Below, piece after piece: positions 53,339 through 61,019 of a DNA stretch of 64,000 nucleotides. A model generated the notes under the pieces. The model saw nothing but the letters and a program-made list of their open reading frames with translations. It did no database searches and had not been told where the DNA came from. The translations under genes were made by a program, and so were the position numbers. Each line of letters opens with the position of its first letter. Within the stretch, counting starts at the first letter, position 1. Source of the DNA: DATAZK01 sp963731205 (GTDB lineage: Bacteria; Actinomycetota; Actinomycetes; Frankiales; Frankiaceae). The stretch covers positions 620,001-684,000 of the forward strand of contig CAVSUJ010000001.1 of assembly GCA_963731205.1 (NCBI GenBank), in the 5' to 3' direction.

Positions 53339-53794
53339 ATGCACGGTGATGGCGACGGCTGGGTGATCTGCGCCGCCAACCATCGGCACTGGGGTCGGTA
53401 CGGCGCGGCCGGGCTGCTGCTGAGGCACACCGACCCCGCCGGCACGGTGAACGTGCTCCTGCAACACCGGGCCGTGTGGAGCCATCACGGCGACACCTGG
53501 GGCCTGCCCGGCGGCGCCCGCGACAGCCACGAGAGCGCCGAGGAGGCCGCGCTCCGCGAGGCCTACGAGGAATCAGGCCTGGACCGTACGAAGGTCGAGA
53601 TCAAGGGCACCTGGGTGGATGACCATGGCGGCTGGTCCTACACGACCGTTCTCGCTGCTGCCCGGACGGCGCTCGAGGTGCGCGCCGTGACCCACGAGAG
53701 CATCGCCCTGGAATGGGTTCCCGAGCACGACGTGGTCGCCCTGCCGCTGCACCCCGGCTTCGCCGCCACCTGGCCGGAGCTCATCGGCCGCTGA
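53339..53794 (+). CDS. Nudix hydrolase
   Basis: The protein has 151 residues. A complete Nudix box runs from Gly59 to Leu81 (G-x5-E-x7-REUxEExGU, with REAYEESGL at its end), which binds the catalytic metal. LLLRHTD and NVLLQHRA form the preceding strands. It hydrolyses a nucleoside diphosphate linked to another group. The specific substrate cannot be told. It follows kynureninase by 28 bases and ends at a hairpin shared with the convergent membrane-protein gene. Confidence 0.88.
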   Translation: MHGDGDGWVICAANHRHWGRYGAAGLLLRHTDPAGTVNVLLQHRAVWSHHGDTWGLPGGARDSHESAEEAALREAYEESGLDRTKVEIKGTWVDDHGGWSYTTVLAAARTALEVRAVTHESIALEWVPEHDVVALPLHPGFAATWPELIGR

Positions 53795-53807
53795 GACACC
53801 CTCAGCG
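53789..53807. terminator. bidirectional hairpin over both convergent stops
   Basis: CGCTGAG and CTCAGCG form a perfect 7-bp stem with a five-base loop. The stem includes the Nudix stop and the start of the convergent gene's end. Confidence 0.5.
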
Positions 53808-54206
53808 CAGCGCGCCCGTTCCCCGCGACCGTGAGCTGATGCGTCCGAAGAGGCGGCCGAGCAGGATCACCACCGCGGGCACGACGATCAGCAGCCAGCC
53901 GTGGTGGGACACCACGAAGCCGAGCACCACGAGTGCCGCACCGAGCAGCACTGCCGTCGCCAGTTGCACCTGGCGGTGACGACGGTCAGGGCCGACGGAG
54001 GGCCCGAGGATGCGCCGGCCCGCGAAGAACGGCACGACGATCAGCGCGACACCGACGGCGATGAGCAGCGTGACGATCAGCCACTTCACCGTCTCCAGCA
54101 GCAGCCACCCGACCAATCCCGCGGCCGCGACCAGCACCACAGGCCCCAGGAGGGAGCTGAAGACCGACGGCTGCGAATCGCGGGAGGTGAACGAAGATCT
54201 CGCCAT
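53802..54206 (-). CDS. small membrane protein, four predicted helices
   Basis: The protein has 134 residues from ATG 54206. Two hydrophobic hairpins are seen: SSLLGPVVLVAAAGLVGWLLLETVKW with LIVTLLIAVGVALIVVPFFAG, and VQLATAVLLGAALVVLGFVV with HGWLLIVVPAVVILLG. Each could form two helices. Basic stretches between and after them suit cytoplasmic loops. I do not recognise the family. A longer in-frame extension upstream is Arg-rich and not protein-like. Confidence 0.6.
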   Translation of the reverse strand: MARSSFTSRDSQPSVFSSLLGPVVLVAAAGLVGWLLLETVKWLIVTLLIAVGVALIVVPFFAGRRILGPSVGPDRRHRQVQLATAVLLGAALVVLGFVVSHHGWLLIVVPAVVILLGRLFGRISSRSRGTGALR

Positions 54207-54310
54207 AGCTCTATGTTGCGCCCGATCAGGCGTTCTGTGGAGCGCTGACACCTGAGTGGTTGCTGTAGACGTGCTGGGCACTTGGATGCCGGTCACGGTA
54301 GCGTCGCAGT

Positions 54311-55519
54311 GTGGAGCAGCCGCAGGTAGCCGCGTCCGGCGATTTCGGACGGGTCGACGCGGATGGCACGGTCTACGTGCGCACCCCCGATGGTGAGCGC
54401 GTCGTCGGCTCCTGGCTCGCCGGATCACCCGAAGCCGGGCTGGCGTATTTCGTCCGCAAGTTCGAGGACCTCGAGGCAGAGGTGGCGATCCTGGAGAAGC
54501 GGGTCGACGCCGATCCCAACCGGGCGGCCACTTCTGCGGCCCGCTTGCGCGGCGAACTGGCCGAGGCCGCCGTCGTCGGCGACCTTGCTGCCCTTGATGC
54601 CCGGCTGGCCGTCATCACCGATGCCGCTGCGGTACGTCAGGGCGAAGTTGCCGAGCAGCGCGCCGCAGCCCGGGCCGAGGCGATCGCGGTCAAGGAGGCG
54701 CTGGTCGCGGAGGCCGAGCAGCTGGCCGCCGGCGATGACTGGCGCCATGCCGACGAGCAGATGCGCGCCCTGGTGGAGCGCTGGAAGGCACTCGGCCGGC
54801 TCGACCGCAAGACCGATGACGCGCTCTGGACCCGGCTGGCCGCGGCGCGCAGCGGTGTCCAGCGGCGCCGGCGGGTGCACTTCGCCGAGCTCGAGGAGAA
54901 GCGCAAGGGCGCCCAGGCGCGCAAGACCGAGCTGGTGGCGGAGGCGGAGAAGCTGGTCGAGTCCACGAGTTGGGGACCGACCACCGCGCGTTTCCGAGAT
55001 CTGATGACGGAGTGGAAGGCCGCCGGCGGCGCTCCGAAGGCGGCCGAGGCTGAGCTGTGGGGCCGGTTCCGGGCAGCGCAGGACGCCTTCTTCGCCGCCC
55101 GATCCGCCTCCCGCGCCGAGCGCGACGCCGGGCTGAAAGCTGCCCTGGCCGCCCGCGAGGAGCTCGTCGTCGAAGCCGAGACGCTCGACCCGGGATCCGA
55201 CCCCGCGGGTGCCCGCAAGCGGCTGCGCGACATCCAGCGGCGTTGGGACGCGACCGCGACGGTCTCCCGCGACGCCTCGGCATCACTCGACCGGCGCCTC
55301 GGTGCCGTCGAGGATCGGCTACGCGACGTCGAGCAGTCGCGCTTCAAGCCCGACCCGACCGACAACCCGTTGGTCATCCGGCTGAACGAGTCGATCGCGA
55401 AGCTCGAGCGGCGTATCGCCCGGGCCGAGCAGTCCGGCGATACGAAGGCCCTGGCAGAGGCACAGGCGACGCTGGAGACCCAGCGCGGCTGGCTGGCCCA
55501 GGCCACCGGGCGTTCCTGA
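54311..55519 (+). CDS. DUF349-repeat coiled-coil protein
   Basis: The protein has 402 residues, starting at GTG 54311. Several DUF349 repeats of about 70-75 residues are visible, each with a W-K-x-L/A core (LVERWKALGRLDRKTDDALWTRLAAAR; LMTEWKAAGGAPKAAEAELWGRFRAAQDAFFAAR; IQRRWDATATVSRDASASLDRRLGAVEDRL). A coiled coil ends the protein. The family is widespread in actinomycetes with no firm function. It is convergent with the PilB/GspE gene, 17 bases apart. Confidence 0.85.
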   Translation: MEQPQVAASGDFGRVDADGTVYVRTPDGERVVGSWLAGSPEAGLAYFVRKFEDLEAEVAILEKRVDADPNRAATSAARLRGELAEAAVVGDLAALDARLAVITDAAAVRQGEVAEQRAAARAEAIAVKEALVAEAEQLAAGDDWRHADEQMRALVERWKALGRLDRKTDDALWTRLAAARSGVQRRRRVHFAELEEKRKGAQARKTELVAEAEKLVESTSWGPTTARFRDLMTEWKAAGGAPKAAEAELWGRFRAAQDAFFAARSASRAERDAGLKAALAAREELVVEAETLDPGSDPAGARKRLRDIQRRWDATATVSRDASASLDRRLGAVEDRLRDVEQSRFKPDPTDNPLVIRLNESIAKLERRIARAEQSGDTKALAEAQATLETQRGWLAQATGRS

Positions 55520-55536
55520 CCGAGGCAGCAAGCCCC

Positions 55537-57198
55537 TCAGACCACGACCCGCAGGATCTCCTCGATCGAGGTCATGCCCTGCAACACCTTGCTCAGCCCG
55601 TCGTCGCGAAGCGTCGTCATCCCCGCTGCGCGGGCCGCGCTGCCGATCGTGTCGGCGGAGGCGCGCCCGACCGCGAGCCGTTCGATCTCCTCGTCGACCG
55701 GCATGACCTCGTGCAGCGCGAGACGGCCCTTGTAGCCCGTCTTCGAGCAGGCCGAGCACCCGACGGCGCGAAAGAGCGTAGGCAGTTCATCGTGCGGCCA
55801 CGGGAAGCGTGAGGCGGCCATCATCTCCCGGGTCGGGTTGTAGGCCTCCTTGCACTTGGGGCACAGCCGGCGGGCGAGGCGCTGGGCGAGCACGCAGTCG
55901 AGCGCCGAACCCACGAGGAAGGGCTCGATGCCCATCTCGATGAGACGGTTGACCGCGCTCGGGGCGTCGTTGGTGTGCAGGGTCGAAAGCACGAGGTGAC
56001 CGGTGAGGGCGGCTTCGATGGCGATCTGAGCCGTCTCGTGGTCGCGGATCTCACCGAGCAGGACGATGTCGGGATCCGAACGCAGGATGGATCGCAGTGC
56101 CTTGGCGAAGGTCAGCCCGGCGCGCGGGTTCGCCTGCACCTGGTTGATGCCGGGGATGCGGTACTCGACCGGGTCCTCGACGGTGATGACGTTGACCTCG
56201 GGCTTGCTGACGAGATTCAGCGTCGCGTACAAGGTTGTGGACTTTCCGGATCCGGTTGGACCGGTCACCAGGAGCATCCCGTACGGCTTGGTGAAGGACT
56301 CCTGCCACCGCAGGAAGTTTCCCTCCTGGAAGCCCAGATCCGACAGCCGCAGCATGGCCGTCGAGTTGTCCAGGATTCGCATGACGATCTTCTCGCCCCA
56401 CACGATCGGCAGGCTCGCCACGCGCAGGTCGATCTTCTTGCCACCGGTCTGTACCGAGAGCCGGCCGTCCTGCGGGACGCGGCGCTCGGCGATGTCCATG
56501 TCGGCCATGATCTTCAGACGGCTGATGACACCGGCCTGGATCGACTTGGGCGAGCGCATGATGTCGTGCAGCACGCCGTCGATGCGGAACCGGACGCGCA
56601 GCTCGCGCTCCCCCGGTTCGATGTGGATGTCGGAGGCGCGGTCGGCGATCGCCTGGGCGATCAGCAGGTTGACGAACTTGACGATCGGCGCGTCGTCGAC
56701 GATCTCTTTGACGCGGGCGAGTTCGTCGTCGTCATGGCTGTCCTCGAGCGTGTGCGTGAGCTCGTCGAGCGCGTCGTCGCTGCGGTGGTAGCGGTCGATC
56801 GCGGCCATCAGATCGGCCTTGGTGGCGACGACGGCCTTGACGTCGCGTCCGGTCAGCGAGCGGATGTCGTCGACGGCGAAGACGTTCGCAGGGTCGGCCA
56901 TCGCGACGACCAGCCGGCCGTCCTCGTAACCGATCGGCAGCGCGACATGCCGGCGTGCGACGTTGGGCGCAATGCTTGCGACGGCGCTGCCGTCGACCGG
57001 GAATTCCGCGAGGTCGACGAACTGCAGCCCGATCTGCTCGGCGAGGGCGGCGACGAGCTGCGATTCGGTGACCATCCCCAGGTCGACCAGGACCCGGCCG
57101 AGACTGCGCCCGAGGCGTTGCTGCTCCTCGATGGCTGTCGTCAGCTGCTCGTGATCGACGAGTCCGCCGTCGAGCAGGATCTCGCCGAGCTGCTTCAC
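55537..57198 (-). CDS. PilB/GspE-type secretion ATPase
   Basis: The protein has 553 residues. An N-terminal MshEN/GspE domain (KQLGEILLDGGLVDHEQLTTAIEEQQRLGRSLGRVLVDLG) precedes the ATPase: Walker A GPTGSGKSTT, Asp box, Walker B with VLLGEIRDHETAQIAIEAALTGHLVLSTLHTND, His box, and a zinc-binding four-Cys block (LCPKCKEAYN with GCSACSKTGY). This is a complete type IV pilus/type II secretion assembly motor. No pilC, pilT or prepilin peptidase gene is next to it; DUF349 follows instead. Its neighbours are a Ras-like GTPase, a PATAN protein and a roadblock protein. Confidence 0.9.
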   Translation of the reverse strand: MKQLGEILLDGGLVDHEQLTTAIEEQQRLGRSLGRVLVDLGMVTESQLVAALAEQIGLQFVDLAEFPVDGSAVASIAPNVARRHVALPIGYEDGRLVVAMADPANVFAVDDIRSLTGRDVKAVVATKADLMAAIDRYHRSDDALDELTHTLEDSHDDDELARVKEIVDDAPIVKFVNLLIAQAIADRASDIHIEPGERELRVRFRIDGVLHDIMRSPKSIQAGVISRLKIMADMDIAERRVPQDGRLSVQTGGKKIDLRVASLPIVWGEKIVMRILDNSTAMLRLSDLGFQEGNFLRWQESFTKPYGMLLVTGPTGSGKSTTLYATLNLVSKPEVNVITVEDPVEYRIPGINQVQANPRAGLTFAKALRSILRSDPDIVLLGEIRDHETAQIAIEAALTGHLVLSTLHTNDAPSAVNRLIEMGIEPFLVGSALDCVLAQRLARRLCPKCKEAYNPTREMMAASRFPWPHDELPTLFRAVGCSACSKTGYKGRLALHEVMPVDEEIERLAVGRASADTIGSAARAAGMTTLRDDGLSKVLQGMTSIEEILRVVV

Positions 57199-57271
57199 AC
57201 TATGAATGTCGGCAGGTAGCGGCTGTTGATGTAGGCCACCAACGGGTTTTGCTGACGAGTCACCCGCAGGG

Positions 57272-57493
57272 TCACCGACGGCCGGTCAGCCACCCGTCGG
57301 CCAGGGCGTGAAACTCTCGGGCCACAGGTGAGGACGGATCCAGCAGCTCGCTGGAACCGTCGCGAAAACGTAGCAGGACGCGATACGGCATCGGAGGTGG
57401 CGCGGCGGGAGCCGGGGTCGCGACCGGCTCGGCGCGAACGACCGTCCGGCGACGCACTCTCAGCCACCGGGGCCAGCTGATCCGACGCTTCAT
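57272..57493 (-). CDS. 73-residue basic protein in the GTPase/PilB module
   Basis: This small protein starts with ATG 57493, 17 bases after the GTPase stop. It opens with a strongly basic stretch (MKRRISWPRWLRVRRR), has a Pro/Ala linker (VATPAPAAPPPMP), and ends in a short alpha/beta piece (YRVLLRFRDGSSELLDPSSPVAREFHALADGWL). I know no family. Position suggests it works with the GTPase or the PilB-type ATPase encoded 73 bases further on. Confidence 0.55.
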   Translation of the reverse strand: MKRRISWPRWLRVRRRTVVRAEPVATPAPAAPPPMPYRVLLRFRDGSSELLDPSSPVAREFHALADGWLTGRR

Positions 57494-57510
57494 ACGACGC
57501 CGCCGAGGGT

Positions 57511-58116
57511 CTAGGCGCGGACTGCGGAGGCGTCGCGTTCGATGCTCTCCAGCACCGCGTGCAGCAGCGCCAGCAGGACGACCTTGACCGACGACTTGTC
57601 CGTCGCGTCGCACGGCACGATCGGGATCGACGGCTCGAGGTCGAGATCGACCCGGACCTTCATCTCATCGGCCGGCTCGAGGCCGTCGCTGCGGTTGACC
57701 GCGACGACGAACGGCACCGGAGCCATCTTGCGGAAGGCTGCGAGGATGGTCCGTGCCTCGGTGACCGATTCCGGCCGGGCCGCGTCCAGCACCAGGACGT
57801 AGCCCAGCATGCCTTCGCCGAGCACCTCCCACATGAATTCGAAGCGATCCTGACCGGGTGTGCCGAACAGGTAGAGCACCAGGTCGGAGTCGATCCCGAT
57901 GCGTCCGAAGTCCATGGCGACGGTCGTCTGCGCCTTGTCGGCACGGGCTTCCGCGGCCGATGAGAGCTCGCGCTCGGTGGAGAGCACCGTGATCTCGCTG
58001 ATGGTGCGGATCAGAGTGGTCTTCCCGGCGCCGAAGGGCCCGGTGATGACGATCTTGACGGCATGACCCCGCCCGCGGCGGCGCAGAGTCCTGCTGTTTG
58101 CCGTTCGGTTCACCAC
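57511..58116 (-). CDS. Ras-like small GTPase (CvnD/MglA-like)
   Basis: The protein has 201 residues from GTG 58116. The P-loop is GPFGAGKTT, the switch II region reads FGTPGQDRFEFMW, and the base-specificity motif is NRSDG, as in the CvnD conservon GTPases of actinomycetes. The Arg for Lys in NKxD is shared with that group. It should bind GTP and act as a switch, normally with a roadblock partner. Genes for a PATAN protein (two bases upstream) and a roadblock protein precede it, and a PilB-type ATPase follows. Confidence 0.87.
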   Translation of the reverse strand: MVNRTANSRTLRRRGRGHAVKIVITGPFGAGKTTLIRTISEITVLSTERELSSAAEARADKAQTTVAMDFGRIGIDSDLVLYLFGTPGQDRFEFMWEVLGEGMLGYVLVLDAARPESVTEARTILAAFRKMAPVPFVVAVNRSDGLEPADEMKVRVDLDLEPSIPIVPCDATDKSSVKVVLLALLHAVLESIERDASAVRA

Positions 58117-58118
58117 GC

Positions 58119-59273
58119 CTACAGCCCCCGGACCCCGGCGATGAGACGCAGCACGAGGCTCTTCGTCACCGCGGAGTCGAGGCCGCGAGCGGACTCGCCA
58201 TGGGGACGGTCGAGGCCACGGGCCGGCTCGGTGACCGCAGGTGCCGTTTCTGGTGCGGTGTCCAGTGCGGTGTCGAGGGCTGCGCTGCCGTTGGTCATGG
58301 GGCGGTCGTACGCACCTTGTGTCACGGGCTCGGGCGCCTGCGGCGCCGACGCGCTGTCGACTGTTTCGTGGACGGGTTCGGCATCACGGGCCTGCGGCAC
58401 GTCGGCGCTCGGGCCGGCATGCACTTCGGCAGTCACGTCGACGGGAGCGTCGAACGTTGCCACGTCGGGTTCGCTGACGGTCGGAACGGGCTGCTCGATC
58501 GTCATCCCCCCGGCTGATTCCAGACCGGCGATGATCGCCTGCCGGCGCTGCAGATCCTCCAGGCCGGAGCCGGTCGCGGCGACAGTCAGCAGTCCACGCT
58601 CGACGAGAGCAGCCAGCGCTCCGGCGAGAGCGAACTCGCTGCGCCCGAGCAGGGCGACGATCTCGCTGACGCTGCGGCTGCCGTCGACCAGGGCCAGCAG
58701 GCCCCACTCCTCGCGGGTGCAGCTCGGGTCGAAGGCCGGCGACGGCGCCAGGCGCAGCACGGTGTCGGGCGACGGGATATGGCTGGTGAGGTTCGGCCAG
58801 ACCTGCATCCGGCGATGGCCTTCGGCCACCAACTCCTCGGCGTTCAGTCCGAGCGTCAGCCCATCGGGGTCGTCCTCGCCGACCATGAAGCTGAACGTGC
58901 CGGCGTTCCAGCGCAGCAGCTCGCAGACGGCATCGGTGGCCTGGTCAGCAGCGACGTGGTTGACCTCGTCGCTGGACAGGCCCGAGCGGTCGAGCAGCGC
59001 GCGCAGCAGGCTGGGAGCTCCGGCGCGGACGTCGTCGGCCGCCGCGGAGAGCGCATCGTCGCTGACCAGTCCGGCGCCGACGAGACGCCGGGCCAGCACC
59101 TGGCGACGAAGGTCGGAGCACGCGGCGTCGATGGCGCCGTCGCCGAGGCGGATGACGCCCTTGCGGTCCTCTTCGGACGCCAGCAGGTGCAGCGCGCCGC
59201 TTTTGCGGGTCTGCGAGAGCAACTGCAGGACGTCAGGTAGACCGAAGTCCTCGAGGCTTCCGTCGAGTCTCAT
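58119..59273 (-). CDS. DUF4388 (PATAN) domain protein
   Basis: The protein has 384 residues from ATG 59273. It opens with the classic PATAN start (MRLDGSLEDFGLPDVLQLLSQTRKSGALHL). Further blocks are KGVIRLGDGAIDAACSDLRRQVLARRLVGAGL and ATDAVCELLRWNAGTFSFMVGEDDPDG. A winged-helix-like segment (LLALVDGSRSVSEIVALLGRSEFALAGALAALVERGLLTV) and a low-complexity tail follow. PATAN proteins are regulators, and in cyanobacteria some bind the pilus motor PilB. As written, the frame is open upstream into the roadblock gene, but an alternative frame gives an ATGA stop-start overlap here, which I consider the true arrangement. Confidence 0.75.
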   Translation of the reverse strand: MRLDGSLEDFGLPDVLQLLSQTRKSGALHLLASEEDRKGVIRLGDGAIDAACSDLRRQVLARRLVGAGLVSDDALSAAADDVRAGAPSLLRALLDRSGLSSDEVNHVAADQATDAVCELLRWNAGTFSFMVGEDDPDGLTLGLNAEELVAEGHRRMQVWPNLTSHIPSPDTVLRLAPSPAFDPSCTREEWGLLALVDGSRSVSEIVALLGRSEFALAGALAALVERGLLTVAATGSGLEDLQRRQAIIAGLESAGGMTIEQPVPTVSEPDVATFDAPVDVTAEVHAGPSADVPQARDAEPVHETVDSASAPQAPEPVTQGAYDRPMTNGSAALDTALDTAPETAPAVTEPARGLDRPHGESARGLDSAVTKSLVLRLIAGVRGL

Positions 59274-59975
59274 GACCAGCCCGCCGAACCCGACGCGGGC
59301 CATGCCGTGGCGGCAGTGCCGTTCGCGGAGGAGCCGTTCGCGGAGGAGCCAGCTCGCGGAGGAGCCGTTCGCGGAGGAGCCATTAGCAGCAGAGACGATC
59401 GTGGCCGGCTCGGCGGCGATTCCTGAGGGGCGGCTGGGCGGAAGCGCAGAGACCGGAGCCGCAGGGGCGGGCGGCGCGACGGGCTCGGGGGCGGCGCTCA
59501 TGGCGGCCCTGGAGGTCCGTTCGGCGAATTCCTCCAACTCGTCCGCAGCGAGTGCGGTACCGACGGCGGCAGTGGCGCGGCGCAATTCGTAGAGCACCAG
59601 GCCGGCCTTCGCGTCCGGGCCGGACACGCCGACCAGCACGGCGTCGTCGCCGGCTGCCAGCAGCCAGACCCCGCCCGAATCACCCTGGATGTGCACCTGC
59701 GAGAGTCCGCCGCGGCCGAGGCCCTCGGCGGCCCGCTCACCCAGCGACAGCAGCGCCGCGCTCATGGCCGCGACGCGGTCCTCGTCCATCCCCGCCGGGA
59801 GGGCCGATGACATGGGCAAGCCGTCTGCGGTGACGACTGCAGCAGCCTCGAGTTCCGGCGTTCGGCGCATCAGCTCGTTGAGCAGGGCGTCGAGACGTGC
59901 ACCATGACCCAAATAGGCCCCGGCGGACGAGGAGGCTCCAGAGTTCGCGCCGGATGAATCGGCGGGAGTAGGCAT
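59270..59975 (-). CDS. roadblock/LC7 domain protein (frameshift in its tail)
   Basis: ATG 59975 has GGAGGT nine bases upstream. A Ser/Ala-rich start leads to a roadblock domain (LDALLNELMRRTPELEAAAVVTADGLPMSSALP, AAMSAALLSLGERAAEGLGRGGLSQVHIQGDSGGVWLLAAG, DDAVLVGVSGPDAKAGLVLYELRRATAAVG). Roadblock proteins bind and regulate small GTPases (MglB, CvnB). In a Pro/Ala tail, four 15-base repeats encode NGSSA. One has an extra base (AGCT at 59351 instead of a three-base unit), and this alone fuses the frame to the PATAN gene. Removing it gives a stop that overlaps the PATAN ATG. Confidence 0.75.
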
Positions 59976-60124
59976 CGCTGGCGTACCTCCAGGAATGCGG
60001 CGCACCCGGTGGGGCCGGGGCGGCGACTGACGTCGAGCGGTGAGCAGGTAGTTCGGGCATCGGCATTCCGAAGACGCCGCTTGAACCTGCGCGCGACTCA
60101 GTGCCCGTTCCTTGACATTTCCAA

Positions 60125-60197
60125 GATCAACACTGCCATGATCATGGAACAACCATGATCAACGGGCTCAGAACAAGAGCATGGAAGCGTTGATCAT
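60125..60197. repeat. palindromic repeat, family 2, locus B
   Basis: GATCAACACTGCCATG (60125-60140) is mirrored at 60180-60195 with two mismatches, and CCATGATCATGG lies between. The words match the inverted repeat at 30665-30727. It sits between the aroE stop and the roadblock gene, so it may end the alaS-aroE transcript. Confidence 0.6.
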
Positions 60198-60200
60198 GAA

Positions 60201-61019
60201 CTAGCGGCCGGCGAGGGCGCGTTCTCCTGCGGCGCGCAGGGTCGAGACGTCGACCTGCCGGCCCGTCATGAGAGCGATCTGTCCCACGGCTTGGTGCACA
60301 AGCAGGTCGAGGCCACCGAGCACGGTGGCGCCGGCCTGGAGGGCGGCGGCGGCCAGCGGGGTCGGCCATGGCGCGTAGACCAGGTCGAACAGGGCGGCGG
60401 GTACCGGCCAGGCCTCGATCCAGGGAGCGAGGGCGTCGGCGGCGCTACCGGGGACGGTGCTGATGATCAGGTCGGACTCCCCCGTAGCCGCGCGGTCCCA
60501 CCCGACCATCGCGAGATCGATGCCGGACGCGCGCGCGACGTCGGTGAGCGCCGGCACCCGATGCGTGCTGCGTGCTGCGACCCGTACCGCAGGCGCGCCG
60601 AGCGCCGCCAATGCCGCCACAGCAGCTTGGGCCGAGCCGCCGGCACCCAGCACCACCGGCCGCTCGATCGCCGTCACGCCGGCCTCGATCAGGGCAGCGA
60701 CCAGCCCCGGGACATCGGTGTTGGCGCCGAACAGCAGCCCGTCCCGGGGAACGACGGTGTTGACCGCCCCCACCCGGTGCGCCAGTGGCTCGAGCTCATC
60801 GACCAGCGGCAGCGCGGTGACCTTGAGCGGCATCGTCAGCGAGAAGCCGCCGAACTCCGCATTGCTGCGCGCCGAGGCAAGCACGTCAGCGAGCTGCTCC
60901 GAGGTGCATTCGCGCACGCCATAGCGCCAGTCGGACAGCCCGAGCGAGCCGTAGGCCGCCCGGTGCAACACCGGTGAAAGGCTGTGCGCGACCGGCGAGC
61001 CGAGGACGCTGGCCCACAC
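60201..61019 (-). CDS. aroE: shikimate dehydrogenase
   Basis: The protein has 272 residues. GTG 61019 overlaps the mltG TAG by one base. Shikimate-binding SPVAHSLSPVLHRAAY, the catalytic Lys in LTMPLKVTALP, NTDVPGLVAALIEAG and NADP-binding VVLGAGGSAQAAVAAL are all present. It reduces 3-dehydroshikimate with NADPH in the chorismate pathway. It is part of the alaS-ruvX-mltG-aroE cluster that is conserved in actinomycetes. Confidence 0.93.
   Translation of the reverse strand: MWASVLGSPVAHSLSPVLHRAAYGSLGLSDWRYGVRECTSEQLADVLASARSNAEFGGFSLTMPLKVTALPLVDELEPLAHRVGAVNTVVPRDGLLFGANTDVPGLVAALIEAGVTAIERPVVLGAGGSAQAAVAALAALGAPAVRVAARSTHRVPALTDVARASGIDLAMVGWDRAATGESDLIISTVPGSAADALAPWIEAWPVPAALFDLVYAPWPTPLAAAALQAGATVLGGLDLLVHQAVGQIALMTGRQVDVSTLRAAGERALAGR

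Noticed and set aside
58119..59975. A single genuine roadblock-PATAN fusion protein
   Set aside because: The fusion depends on one extra base in a tandem repeat. Removing it creates an ATGA overlap exactly at the standard PATAN start, so two genes are likelier.
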